Source: Ruegeria sediminis
GTDB taxonomy: Bacteria; Pseudomonadota; Alphaproteobacteria; Rhodobacterales; Rhodobacteraceae
Assembly: GCF_005938215.1 (NCBI RefSeq)
Contig: NZ_VCPD01000001.1
Coordinates: 248,001-312,000 of the forward strand
Reading direction: 5' to 3'
DNA: 64,000 nucleotides
Shown here: positions 7,118 through 15,362 of the stretch, piece by piece
Position numbering within the stretch: position 1 is the stretch's first letter
Layout: each line of letters starts with the position of its first letter
Translations under genes and position numbers: made by a program
Notes under the pieces: model-generated
Databases searched by the model: none
Told to the model about the DNA's origin: nothing
What the model saw: only the letters and a program-made list of their open reading frames with translations

Positions 7118-7878
7118 CCGTCCCCCTGATTTCCGCCAAGGATCTCTCCGTCCAATTGGATGGCCGCCCGATCCTGCAGCATATCAGTGTCGAGATCGCC
7201 GCGGGCGAGATCGTCACCATCGTCGGCCCGAACGGATCGGGAAAATCGACCTTTCTGCGCGCGCTCATCGGCGCCGTGCCTCTGTCGAAAGGGCGCGTGA
7301 CCCGCGCCCCCGGGCTGAAGATCGGCTACGTCCCGCAAAAGCTTGCCCTGGATGCGTCGCTGCCGATGACCGTCCAGAGGTTTCTGGGCCTGCCGCGGCG
7401 CGTTTCGACTGCTGCAGCGCTGCAAGCGCTTGGCAACGCAGGAGTTCCCGACCTGTGCAACAGGCAGATGACCGATCTGTCGGGAGGGCAATTCCAGCGC
7501 GTCCTGCTTGCGCGGGCCCTTCTGGATCGTCCGCAGCTTCTGATGCTCGACGAAGCCACGCAGGGCCTCGACCAACCGGGCGCCGCCGCTTTTTATCAGC
7601 GGATCGAACAGGTTCGGCAGGAACTGGGCTGCGCGATCGTGATGGTCAGCCACGATCTACACGTGGTCATGGCGGCCTCGGACCGGGTGCTGTGCCTGAA
7701 CGGACATATCTGCTGCCAGGGCTCGCCGCAGATGGTGGCCGACGCTCCGGAATACCGCGCCCTGTTCGGGACCGGCACCAAGGGCACGATGGCGCTTTAT
7801 AGGCACCAGCACAGCCATTCGCACGACCATGGCCCGGACCATCAGGATCACCATCACGAGCATGAAAGGGCACAGTGA
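7114..7878 (+). CDS. znuC: ZnuC, zinc ABC transporter ATPase with His-rich tail
   Basis: ZnuC powers zinc import through ZnuB. The 254-residue protein has Walker A GPNGSGKST, signature LSGGQ, Walker B LLMLDEA and the H-loop VSHD. The C-terminus is unusual: the last 24 residues contain ten histidines, a likely cytoplasmic zinc-binding tail. The start ATG overlaps the zur stop by 4 nt. The stop in turn overlaps the znuB start (TGATG), so the three genes are translationally coupled. Confidence 0.96.
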   Translation: MTVPLISAKDLSVQLDGRPILQHISVEIAAGEIVTIVGPNGSGKSTFLRALIGAVPLSKGRVTRAPGLKIGYVPQKLALDASLPMTVQRFLGLPRRVSTAAALQALGNAGVPDLCNRQMTDLSGGQFQRVLLARALLDRPQLLMLDEATQGLDQPGAAAFYQRIEQVRQELGCAIVMVSHDLHVVMAASDRVLCLNGHICCQGSPQMVADAPEYRALFGTGTKGTMALYRHQHSHSHDHGPDHQDHHHEHERAQ

Positions 7879-8672
7879 TGCTTGATGACTTCATGATCCG
7901 CGCCGCCCTTGCCGGCCTTGGCGTCGCTTTCGCCGCGGCGCCTTTGGGGTGTTTCGTCGTCTGGCGCCGCATGGCCTATTTCGGCGAGGCGACCGCCCAT
8001 TCGGCCGTCCTCGGCGTCGCTCTGGCCCTGAGTTTCTCGCTGCCGATCCTGCCTGCTGTCATCATGGCGGCGCTCGCCATGGGGCTGACCGTTACGATGT
8101 TCCGCGGACGAGGTTATGCCATGGACACGTTGCTGGGCGTGATGGCCCATACCGCGCTGGCCGCAGGCATGGTGGCCGTCGCGCTGCTGTCCGACGTTCG
8201 GCTGGACCTGAACGCCTTTCTTTTCGGGGACATTCTGGCGGTGACGCGCGGCGATCTTGCGACCATCTGGGCCGGCGGCGCGGCGATCGTCGGGCTGATG
8301 TCCTGGCGCTGGTCCGCCCTGCTGGTTGCAACGCTGAACCCCGATCTGGCCCGCGCCTCCGGCATCGATCCGAGGCGCGAGGAACTGTGGCTGACCCTCG
8401 CCCTGGCGCTTGTTGTGGCCGTCGCGATCAAGGTGGTTGGCGTTCTGCTCATCGCGGCGCTTCTGGTGATCCCGGCGGCGGCTGCGAGGCCGCTGGTCCG
8501 CACCCCCGAGGGCATGGCGATTGCCGCCGCCGCCATTGGCGGGACGGCCGCGATCGCCGGGTTGGCCGGGGCGTATTGGGGCGACAGCCCGGCAGGACCC
8601 AGCATTGTCTGCGCGGCCACGCTGCTGTTTCTTGCCTCGGCGGCTCTTGGGCCGGTGCTGCGCCGGCGGTAA
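7878..8672 (+). CDS. znuB: ZnuB, zinc ABC transporter permease
   Basis: This 264-residue ABC-3 family permease has about eight membrane segments and forms the zinc channel. Family stretches FGEATAHSAVLG near residue 38 and the C-terminal IAALLVIPAAAAR are visible. ATG 7878 overlaps the znuC stop; a GTG one codon earlier is equivalent. It closes the zur-znuCB operon. Confidence 0.95.
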   Translation: MLDDFMIRAALAGLGVAFAAAPLGCFVVWRRMAYFGEATAHSAVLGVALALSFSLPILPAVIMAALAMGLTVTMFRGRGYAMDTLLGVMAHTALAAGMVAVALLSDVRLDLNAFLFGDILAVTRGDLATIWAGGAAIVGLMSWRWSALLVATLNPDLARASGIDPRREELWLTLALALVVAVAIKVVGVLLIAALLVIPAAAARPLVRTPEGMAIAAAAIGGTAAIAGLAGAYWGDSPAGPSIVCAATLLFLASAALGPVLRRR

Positions 8673-8747
8673 GCCGCCTGCAGCGCATCTGGAACCCTGC
8701 CTGCAAGGGTGCTAATGGAAGTCAGACGAGCAGAGACGGAGAGCAAG

Positions 8748-8885
8748 ATGATCCGCACGTTCCTGATTGGGCTGACCCTGTTGACGCTGGCCGCCTGCGA
8801 GACGGCCAAGGGCGCGGGGCGGGACATCCGGAAGGCCGGCGACGCCATCGAGGACGTGGCCGGCGACATACAGAGAAAGTTCTGA
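8748..8885 (+). CDS. Entericidin-like small lipoprotein
   Basis: A 45-codon gene with a lipoprotein signal (LLTLAAC, lipidated Cys17) is followed by a short amphipathic tail with the pattern KGAGRDIRKAGDAIEDV. This matches the EcnA/EcnB entericidin family, small envelope lipoproteins often induced by stress. The start is preceded by a GGAGAGCAAG ribosome site. It stands alone after znuB with no partner antidote gene recognised. Toxicity should not be assumed, since most alphaproteobacterial members are uncharacterised. Confidence 0.85.
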   Translation: MIRTFLIGLTLLTLAACETAKGAGRDIRKAGDAIEDVAGDIQRKF

Positions 8886-8978
8886 GGCGACGCGCAGGAC
8901 CCCAAATCTCGCCGTTTGCAGGCGGGCAACCGCAATATATGGTTGATATTGCCGCGCTCCGATAGTATTCACCAAGAT

Positions 8979-9058
8979 ACAGGTGCATAGACGCGGTAAT
9001 GCATCAGCTGACGCTGGGAACGGGGTTCGATTGCCATTGCAACCGAGCCCCGTTTTTC
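8979..9058 (+). ncRNA. Candidate small RNA with its own promoter and terminator
   Basis: TTGATA at 8943-8948, a 17-nt spacer and TATTCA at 8966-8971 resemble a sigma-70 promoter. About 80 nt downstream an 11-bp hairpin (arms 9019-9029 and 9044-9054, one G-U pair) is followed by five T. Between them TGCAT and ATGCA can form a second stem. No open frame with a ribosome site fits. I do not recognise an RNA family. Confidence 0.35.
9019..9058 (+). terminator. Rho-independent terminator
   Basis: AACGGGGTTCG (9019-9029) pairs with CGAGCCCCGTT (9044-9054) across a 14-nt loop, and a T run follows. It ends the candidate small RNA, or readthrough from the entericidin gene. Confidence 0.65.
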
Positions 9059-9104
9059 CTTCCGGGTATGTTGTGAGTGGTGGCCTGTATGAAATCCCGG
9101 TGCC

Positions 9105-9173
9105 CAAAAGAAAAAGGCGTCAGGTGCTCAGACGCGGTCTTCGCATGCATCCCAGGGACGCTCCTGACGCCTT
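9105..9173 (-). terminator. Minus-strand terminator-like hairpin without an assigned gene
   Basis: AAGGCGTCAGG (9114-9124) and CCTGACGCCTT (9163-9173) are perfect inverted arms around a 38-nt loop. On the minus strand the stem runs into TTTTTCTTTT, as expected for an intrinsic terminator. No convincing gene lies upstream on that strand until beyond 9728. Confidence 0.5.
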
Positions 9174-9728
9174 GCTGGAACGATCCGCCCGGAGGCTCGG
9201 CATCCCAGTTGCTCTGGTCCCGAGGGAACCGTCGCTACCGCGCAGCGCCCTAAAGCGCCTTGCGATCCGCATCGACCTTTCTGTGAAGCCGGGCATTCGC
9301 CGCGGGCACGAGGCCCGACCGCGACTGACCGCCCCCCGGTAAGTCATTGCAGTTCAACACAAATCTCGAAGATTTGCCGTCCCTGCCCTGACCCCCTGGT
9401 CCTTGCGACCGCTCCGGTTCCGAAGAACCGTTGCAGTAAGGAAACTGTTGCATCGGACCCGCCACGGGACAAGAAAATAGCACTGCAGCATGGAAATTCG
9501 ACGGGGACAAAGATGTTGATATCCGGCGGGAAAGCGGTGTGGACAAGTCGAGAAACCGCGTCGCGCCGCGCGGTTGAGGGTGGAAAAAACCTGGCGGTTT
9601 CCGGGGGCCGGACTCACGGCTTTTTCTGCAGGTGCGAAGGCCGCGGAACGGTGCGGCAGGCCGGTTTTTACCGATTTGTACCAGCTTCGGGACCCTGACC
9701 TTCCGAATCGTACAAAGGAGATTCGCCG

Positions 9729-10157
9729 ATGCGCTACACGATTTCGCAGGCCCGCGCGCAGCTGGGGCAGCTGGTGACCCGGGCGCAGGACCCGCGCGAG
9801 GTGATCGTGCTGACCCGGAACGGACGGGCGCTGGCGGCGCTGGTCTCGATCGCCGAGGCCGAGCGGATCTGGGACCTGGAATCGGACGAGACCATCGGCT
9901 GGAAACATCCGCTCAGCGGCATCCGCGGCTGGTGGTCGAAGGGGCGCAACATTCCGGGGATGGAACCGGGGCCGGACGGCAGATACGTCACCGCGCGCGA
10001 GGCGGCCCTGCGGGTTCGCGAGGTGCAGATGACCCGCGCCGAAGAACGGCGCATCCTGGCGCGCCGCGGACTGGAGCCGGTGGAGGGCGGCGAGGTGATG
10101 CAGCGCGACGAGATCGCCTGGTGGCGGCGGCTGACGGGCCGGGTGAGCCGGGCCTAG
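9729..10157 (+). CDS. Phd/YefM-like antitoxin-domain protein, orphan, with C-terminal extension
   Basis: Residues 1-55 match the Phd/YefM fold: a start MRYTISQARAQLGQLV, then VIVLTRNGRALAALVSIAEAE. Members normally bind DNA and neutralise a partner toxin. Here the protein is 142 residues, with about 85 extra residues rich in Arg, Glu and Trp that I do not recognise. No toxin gene lies on either side. AAAGGAG precedes ATG 9729. Its TAG stop shares the tetranucleotide CTAG with the convergent gene at 10154-10783. It may be a stand-alone regulator. Confidence 0.7.
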   Translation: MRYTISQARAQLGQLVTRAQDPREVIVLTRNGRALAALVSIAEAERIWDLESDETIGWKHPLSGIRGWWSKGRNIPGMEPGPDGRYVTAREAALRVREVQMTRAEERRILARRGLEPVEGGEVMQRDEIAWWRRLTGRVSRA

Positions 10158-10783
10158 TTGTCCTCGGCCGGCGTCTCTTCGACGTTCACGAACATCACGC
10201 GGCCGATCCGGGTGTTGCGCCCGCGGTCGCGGTGCATCAGCAGACCCTCGACGATGTAGAGCCGCTCGACCAGGTAGGCCGCGCGGCCGCCGTTTTCGTC
10301 ACGCACCTCGATGAAGGGGTTCAGGGTGTTCTCGACCAGCCGGAAATACTCGGGGTCGGCGTGGTCCTGGAAGCTGCGCATGATGTCTAGGACCTCGTCA
10401 TAGTCCGTTATCCTTTCGTCAACGAAATAGGCGCATGTTGCCTCGTAGCCGGTGCCGACGGCGGCGGCGACAAGGGCCGGGATCCAGACGGAGGGGTTCA
10501 TCAGGATGGCGGCGGCCGAGCCGAGGGCGCCGCTGGTGCCCGCCACGACGCCGGCAGTGCCCGACGCGCCGGCCAGCGTGTTGCCCAACATGGTCAGGCC
10601 ATTGGTGGTGTTGACCAGGGTGTAAAAACCCGAGGCCCCCGCCCCGCCAGCGCTGGCAGCGGCCGGCCTGCCCTTGTCGACGCCCAGCAGATGGCTGGGC
10701 CGGTAGTCGCAGACCTTGGCCTGCGCCATCGTGGAAAGAAGCGCCGCCGCCGCGGCGCCGAGGATAACCGATCTGAAACTCAT
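10154..10783 (-). CDS. Exported protein of unknown function
   Basis: The 209-residue product begins with a clear signal peptide (about 1-22, ending MAQA). A glycine/alanine-rich hydrophobic middle (about 45-115) could form one or two membrane hairpins. A polar C-terminal domain follows, with LVERLYIVEGLLMHRDRG. Three cysteines are present. I do not recognise the family. ATG 10783 was chosen because the upstream in-frame extension is low-complexity and the signal peptide begins exactly here. No strong ribosome site precedes it. Confidence 0.65.
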   Translation of the reverse strand: MSFRSVILGAAAAALLSTMAQAKVCDYRPSHLLGVDKGRPAAASAGGAGASGFYTLVNTTNGLTMLGNTLAGASGTAGVVAGTSGALGSAAAILMNPSVWIPALVAAAVGTGYEATCAYFVDERITDYDEVLDIMRSFQDHADPEYFRLVENTLNPFIEVRDENGGRAAYLVERLYIVEGLLMHRDRGRNTRIGRVMFVNVEETPAEDN

Positions 10784-11165
10784 TTTGGGACTGCCCGGGT
10801 TCGTTGTTTTTGCCGCCGAGATGTGGCGGGGTTGGTGCCTGTTCAAGAAGGGGTAGTCGGGATTTTGCGGGGGATCAAACGGGATTTGGGTGGGGTGAGT
10901 GGTTTGGGCGGGTGGTTGCTGGTGGGGGGAAGCGTTCATCCATCGTAGGGCGGGCTTCAGCCCGCCAATCGAGCGTTCCTTTCGGCGTCGGCAAGGGTGG
11001 TCAGGGTGGTTGGAGGGCTGAAGCCCGCCCTACGAGGGGGTACATACGCCAGTAGATCCGCAGAACGGAGGGTTGCATGGGGGGGAGGAACACTTTGCCG
11101 ACCGGTGCAGGCAATTCCGGATGTTGGAATGTCTGCTTCGGCTAGAAGGAGCGGTAAGTTCAGCC
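10784..11165. other. Intergenic region carrying a REP-type repeat
   Basis: No coding frame is supported. A stretch of G-rich sequence (10820-10930) is followed by the inverted REP-like pair at 10943-11035. The remainder shows no recognisable signal. Confidence 0.6.
10943..11035. repeat. REPIN-like inverted repeat pair
   Basis: A 21-bp sequence at 10943-10963, containing TAGGGCGGGCTTCAGCCC, recurs as its exact reverse complement at 11015-11035 with 51 bp between. The left arm also contains the internal palindrome GGCGGGCT-TC-AGCCCGCC. Paired inverted REP units of this kind are usually spread by REP-associated transposases acting in trans; none is seen in the window. Confidence 0.8.
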
Positions 11166-11762
11166 TTACAACGGGTCTTCATCCGAAGAGTAAAACAGCC
11201 GCACCAATGCGTTTCTGTTTTGAACAGCTTGATCCAAAACGTTGATTTTTATCTTCATCCATTCAATTTTTCGCGCGTAAATCCAAGTAACCGCTTTATT
11301 GGCCCGAACCAAATCGTCGACAATTAGCTCCAAGTCTTCCGGCTTTTTTGGATGAAGCAACCTATTCCTAGTTTCGGTGGTATGTAGAACATGCTCCCAC
11401 CCCTCGCTGTTAAAATCTGCAGCGTAAGTTACGTCAAATATTGAATAGGCACGTGCTATTGCTTTGAATTTAGTCTTGTTGTCGAGCCTCAAATCTCTGA
11501 ACTCAACCTCTCCGTTCTTTTTTACTCCGAGGGTCTTTCCATTGACCGCCAGAACTCCAAGATCAAAAAAATTCGGCGAAACGTGGAGATCGAACAGACG
11601 ACTGGCAGCCTCAGCCAATATCGCCTCAATAAAACTTGCCGCTGAAATAATCAGATATCGCTCATCCAAGCCCTGAAATTTAAACGCTTGGTTCGCAGCG
11701 GAGGTCAACCGTTCATCGAACGCTTCAAAGTCTTTCAACAAAAGATCTGAAAGTTCACTCAT
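11166..11762 (-). CDS. HEPN-like protein, AT-rich accessory gene
   Basis: The 198-residue, mostly alpha-helical protein contains TRNRLLHPKK at about residue 130-139. Its R-N-R-L-L-H matches the R-x4-H signature of HEPN ribonuclease domains, and the preceding helices (SAASFIEAILAEAASRLF) fit the same fold. I assign HEPN-like on this motif only. Base composition is far more AT-rich than lepA or other neighbours, suggesting transfer. No nucleotidyltransferase partner lies beside it. No ribosome site is evident before ATG 11762. Confidence 0.6.
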   Translation of the reverse strand: MSELSDLLLKDFEAFDERLTSAANQAFKFQGLDERYLIISAASFIEAILAEAASRLFDLHVSPNFFDLGVLAVNGKTLGVKKNGEVEFRDLRLDNKTKFKAIARAYSIFDVTYAADFNSEGWEHVLHTTETRNRLLHPKKPEDLELIVDDLVRANKAVTWIYARKIEWMKIKINVLDQAVQNRNALVRLFYSSDEDPL

Positions 11763-11845
11763 CCATATTCGACGCCAAAACGTCTCCCCACAACCACTCT
11801 ATTGGGCACGCAGATACCTGCGCCAACCGCATTCGCCCACCGTCA

Positions 11846-11873
11846 CAAAAAATGGACAGCCTCAGCTGTCCAT
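11846..11873 (-). terminator. lepA terminator overlapping its stop codon
   Basis: On the minus strand ATGGACAGC, a TGAG loop and GCTGTCCAT form a 9-bp stem followed by six T. The loop contains the TGA stop codon of lepA (11864-11862), so the terminator stem begins within the coding region. Confidence 0.85.
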
Positions 11874-13661
11874 CTTCAACGCCGAAATGAACGCCTCCTG
11901 CGGGATGTCGACCTTGCCGAACTGGCGCATCTTCTTCTTGCCGGCCTTCTGCTTGTCCAAGAGTTTCCGCTTGCGCGTGGCATCCCCGCCATAACATTTC
12001 GCGGTCACGTCCTTGCGCAGCGCCGAGAGCGTCTCGCGGGCGATGACCTTGCCGCCGATGGCCGCCTGGATCGGGATCTTGAACATGTGGCGGGGGATCA
12101 GTTCTTTCAGCTTTTCGCACATGGCGCGGCCGCGGGTTTCGGCGCGGTCGCGGTGGACCATGACCGACAGCGCGTCCACCGGCTCGTCATTGACGAGGAT
12201 CGACATCTTGACCAGGTAGTCCTGGCGGTAGCCGGTCATCTGGTAGTCGAAGCTGGCGTAACCTTTCGTTACCGATTTCAGCCTATCGTAGAAATCGAAC
12301 ACAACTTCGTTGAGGGGGAGATCGTAGACGACCATCGCGCGCTGGCCGGCATAGGAAAGGTCCAGCTGGATGCCGCGGCGGTCCTGGCAGAGTTTCAGCA
12401 CGTCGCCCAGGTATTCGTCGGGCACCAGGATGGTGGCCTTGATGCGCGGCTCCTCGAGGTGGTCCACCTTGGAGAGGTCGGGCATGTCGGCGGGGTTGTG
12501 CAGCTCGTGCTTGGTGCCGTCCTTCATGTAGACGTGGTAGACCACCGAGGGGGCGGTGGTGATCAGTTCGATATCGTATTCGCGTTCGATCCGGTCGCGG
12601 ATCACCTCGAGGTGCAGCAGCCCGAGGAAGCCGCAGCGGAAGCCGAAGCCGAGGGCGGCCGAGGTCTCCATCTCGAAGGAGAAGGAGGCGTCGTTCAGCG
12701 CCAGCTTGTCGATGGCGTCGCGCAGATCCTCGAATTCGGCGCTGTCCACGGGAAAGAGGCCGCAGAACACCACCGGCTGCGCCGGCTTGAAGCCGGGCAG
12801 CGCCTTTTCGGCGCCGTTGCGGTCGTTGGTGATGGTGTCGCCGACGCGGGTGTCGCGGACCTGCTTGATCGAGGCGGTGAGAAAGCCGATCTCGCCGGGG
12901 CCGAGGCTGTCCACCATCTGCATTCCGGGGCGGAAGACGCCGACGCGGTCCACATGGTGCAGGGTGCCGTTCGACATGAACTTGACCCGCATCCCCTTTT
13001 TCAGCACCCCGTCCATGATGCGGACAAGGACGATGACGCCGAGATAGGCGTCGTACCAGCTGTCCACCAGCATCGCCTTCAGGGGCGCGTCGCGCTCGCC
13101 CTTGGGCGCGGGCAGGTGGTGGACGATGGCTTCGAGCGTTTCGTGGATGCCGACACCGGTCTTGGCCGAGACGCGGATGGCGCCCGAGGCGTCGATGCCG
13201 ATGACGTCCTCGATCTGCTCGGCGACGCGGTCGCAGTCGGATGCCGGCAGGTCGATCTTGTTCAGCACCGGCACGATCTCGTGATCCGCGTCGATGGCCT
13301 GGTAGACGTTGGCCAGCGTCTGCGCCTCGACCCCCTGGGTGCTGTCGACGACCAGAAGCGAGCCTTCGACGGCGCGCATCGAGCGGGAGACCTCGTAGGC
13401 GAAATCGACGTGGCCGGGGGTGTCGATGAGGTTCAGCACGTATTGCTCGCCATTGTCGGCGGTATAGTCGATGCGGACCGTGTTGGCCTTGATGGTGATG
13501 CCGCGCTCGCGCTCGATATCCATGCTGTCGAGCAGCTGTTCCTTCATGTCGCGGTCCTGCACCGTCCCGGTCTCCTGGATGAGCCGGTCGGCAAGGGTGG
13601 ATTTGCCATGGTCGATATGGGCGACGATGGAGAAATTGCGGATATGAGCGAGGTCTGTCAT
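11862..13661 (-). CDS. lepA: LepA (EF4), ribosomal back-translocase GTPase
   Basis: LepA is a translation GTPase that acts on stalled or mispositioned ribosomes. The 599-residue length matches the family. The GTPase motifs [17 protein letters not shown] and NKIDLP are intact. The elongation-factor domains follow, and the LepA-specific C-terminal domain ends in the basic [19 protein letters not shown] region. The start is ATG 13661 ([20 protein letters not shown]). The longer upstream frame is discarded because the family begins here. Confidence 0.98.
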   Translation of the reverse strand: MTDLAHIRNFSIVAHIDHGKSTLADRLIQETGTVQDRDMKEQLLDSMDIERERGITIKANTVRIDYTADNGEQYVLNLIDTPGHVDFAYEVSRSMRAVEGSLLVVDSTQGVEAQTLANVYQAIDADHEIVPVLNKIDLPASDCDRVAEQIEDVIGIDASGAIRVSAKTGVGIHETLEAIVHHLPAPKGERDAPLKAMLVDSWYDAYLGVIVLVRIMDGVLKKGMRVKFMSNGTLHHVDRVGVFRPGMQMVDSLGPGEIGFLTASIKQVRDTRVGDTITNDRNGAEKALPGFKPAQPVVFCGLFPVDSAEFEDLRDAIDKLALNDASFSFEMETSAALGFGFRCGFLGLLHLEVIRDRIEREYDIELITTAPSVVYHVYMKDGTKHELHNPADMPDLSKVDHLEEPRIKATILVPDEYLGDVLKLCQDRRGIQLDLSYAGQRAMVVYDLPLNEVVFDFYDRLKSVTKGYASFDYQMTGYRQDYLVKMSILVNDEPVDALSVMVHRDRAETRGRAMCEKLKELIPRHMFKIPIQAAIGGKVIARETLSALRKDVTAKCYGGDATRKRKLLDKQKAGKKKMRQFGKVDIPQEAFISALKMDS

Positions 13662-13823
13662 GGAGTGGGATATGTCCGGAGATTGGGGACTCGTCAAGCG
13701 GGGATAAGCGTCGTGCCGCCCGGTGTTTTGGCGGCGCAAGACGCTTCATTTCGCGAATCCGGGGTGCTAGGCTGCTGCCGAGCGGAAAAGCCACGGCAAA
13801 AGCCGTGAGAGACGGGGCAGGCT

Positions 13824-14879
13824 ATGGCGAATTACTCGATCTTCATGCTGGGCGAGTCCCAGATCACCGTCTCGGGCGGCCAGCAGCTGGACGGGATCAC
13901 GCAAGGGGACGGGTCGCACCTGGTCGGCCACACGATCACCCTCAACTCGCGGGCCTGGACCGAGGTGTTCATCAGCGACCAGGGGTCCGACACCGATTTC
14001 GAGGACAATGACGGCAATCAGGTCCTGAACGGCGCGCAGACGATCGACGGCACGAATTTCGCCAGCGGCACCCGCGTCGAGGCCGAATTCGGCATCACCC
14101 TGACGGACGGAACCAACACCTGGCAGGCGATCGCGTTCAACGTGAACAACTCGTCCCCCAGCTTTGCGACGGTCGAAGGTCTGGCCTTCATCGGCGGCCC
14201 CGGCGGGTTTCCCCCGGACGGGGTGCCGCTGACCGTGGTCAGCGCGCAGGAAGGGCCGAGCTTTCCCGCGGCCAATTACGCCACGCCCATCTGCTATTGC
14301 GGCGGCACCCGGATCGCCACAGACAGCGGCGACCGGGCGATCGAGGATCTTGGACCGGGGGACCGGGTCTGGACCAGGGATGACGGTTTCCAGACGGTGC
14401 TGTGGACGGGTGGGCAGGACACGCTTTGCTTTGGGCGGTTCGCGCCGGTCGAGATCCCGGCCGGGCTGCTGGGCAACGACGCGCCGCTGCGGGTGTCGCA
14501 GCAGCACCGGCTGCTGATCGGCAGCGCCGCGTCGGAACTGCTGTTCGGCGCGGCCGAGGTTTTTGTTCCCGCCATCAGCCTTGTCGATGCCGGCCTCGCG
14601 CGGGTCGCGCCGGTGAGTTCGACGCGCTACTACCACCTGCTGCTGGAGCGGCACAGCGTGATCCGCGCCAACGGCGCCGCCTCGGAAAGCCTGTTCCTGT
14701 CGGAGCGGGTGGGCGAGGACGATCCCGACCGGTTGTTCTTTCCCGAACTCGCGGCAATGCGGGTGGACCGGATGACCCTGGCGCGTCCGGGGCTGACCCG
14801 GCGCGAGGCGGTTCTACTTTTGCGGGAAACGTTCCCCGTTGATTCAGAACGCCTTATGCGCCATACTTCGCGCACCTGA
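13824..14879 (+). CDS. Hint (hedgehog/intein) domain protein
   Basis: This 351-residue protein has an N-terminal region of about 150 residues, rich in Gly, Asn and Asp, resembling secreted beta-repeat modules. A Hint domain follows from CYCGGTRIATDSGDRAIEDL, where the first Cys would be the self-splicing nucleophile. The VSQQHRLLI motif at about residue 225 is typical of the Hint_2 group found in many copies in Rhodobacterales. Function is unknown; autoproteolysis is a family inference. There is no classical signal peptide, so type I secretion is possible. It has no operon partners. Confidence 0.85.
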   Translation: MANYSIFMLGESQITVSGGQQLDGITQGDGSHLVGHTITLNSRAWTEVFISDQGSDTDFEDNDGNQVLNGAQTIDGTNFASGTRVEAEFGITLTDGTNTWQAIAFNVNNSSPSFATVEGLAFIGGPGGFPPDGVPLTVVSAQEGPSFPAANYATPICYCGGTRIATDSGDRAIEDLGPGDRVWTRDDGFQTVLWTGGQDTLCFGRFAPVEIPAGLLGNDAPLRVSQQHRLLIGSAASELLFGAAEVFVPAISLVDAGLARVAPVSSTRYYHLLLERHSVIRANGAASESLFLSERVGEDDPDRLFFPELAAMRVDRMTLARPGLTRREAVLLLRETFPVDSERLMRHTSRT

Positions 14880-14923
14880 GAGGGGCGGAAGATTCCTCCG
14901 GGCAGGCAATACGAGGCAAGATC

Positions 14924-15241
14924 ATGAGACAGTTCCTGACCATCGCCCTGTGCGCGTCCACCTTGGCCGTTGCGAATCCGTCCGCCATCCTGGCGTCCAC
15001 GGGCGACATCAAGCGCGCCTGCATGGCCACTAACCGGCCGGAAGCGACCCGGCAGCGTTGCGGCTGCATTCAGGACGTGGCCAACAACGCCCTGTCGCGC
15101 AAGGAGCAGCGCACCATCGCCAAGTGGTTCCGGGATCCGCATCAGGCGCAGACCGTCAAGATGTCGAAAACCGCGCGCGACGACCAGCTTTGGGACCGCT
15201 ACGAGGCCTTTGGCCAACTCGCGCAGGCCGTCTGCAACTGA
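14924..15241 (+). CDS. Small exported cysteine-containing protein of unknown function
   Basis: A 105-residue precursor with a signal peptide (about 1-24) is followed by a mature part with four cysteines, in RACMA, RCGCIQDVA and the C-terminal AVCN. The DPHQAQTVKMS stretch is also conserved in similar Rhodobacterales proteins I recall. Two disulfides are likely. The start follows a weakly purine-rich leader. A terminator at 15267-15293 closes it as a single-gene unit. Confidence 0.75.
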   Translation: MRQFLTIALCASTLAVANPSAILASTGDIKRACMATNRPEATRQRCGCIQDVANNALSRKEQRTIAKWFRDPHQAQTVKMSKTARDDQLWDRYEAFGQLAQAVCN

Positions 15242-15266
15242 TCGGCGCGAAATGCGGCGAAATGAT

Positions 15267-15293
15267 CCCGCCCCGCCGGCCGGGGTGGGTTTT
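15267..15293 (+). terminator. Rho-independent terminator
   Basis: CCCGCCCC and GGGGTGGG (one G-U pair) form an 8-bp stem with a 7-nt loop, followed by TTTT. It lies 26 nt after the stop of the small exported protein. Confidence 0.75.
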
Positions 15294-15362
15294 CCGCGTG
15301 CGCAACGCTTGACCTGACGCCGCCCGGCTTTCAGTAATGGCGAAACGGAAAAGGGCGGCGGC

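Larger units (their letters stand above)
8886..9728. other. Long intergenic region without a convincing protein gene
   Basis: Short frames on both strands here lack ribosome sites and have compositions unlike neighbouring proteins. The region holds a plus-strand promoter-like pair and terminator hairpin (8943-9058) and a second, minus-strand terminator hairpin (9105-9173). A further 550 bp has no recognisable signal. It most likely encodes small RNAs or is a decayed gene remnant. Confidence 0.6.

Noticed and set aside
9019-9058. Possible tRNA because of GGGTTCGATT
   Set aside because: The surrounding sequence cannot form acceptor, D or anticodon arms; the segment is instead a terminator stem.
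8983-9347. Short open frames on both strands of the 8.9-9.7 kb gap
   Set aside because: No ribosome sites, they overlap terminator hairpins, and composition is not protein-like.
11802-13808. 668-codon plus-strand open frame opposite lepA
   Set aside because: It is the antisense shadow of a highly conserved gene; its composition (long Val/Asp/His/Gly stretches) is an artefact of GC-rich codon use and no domain is visible.
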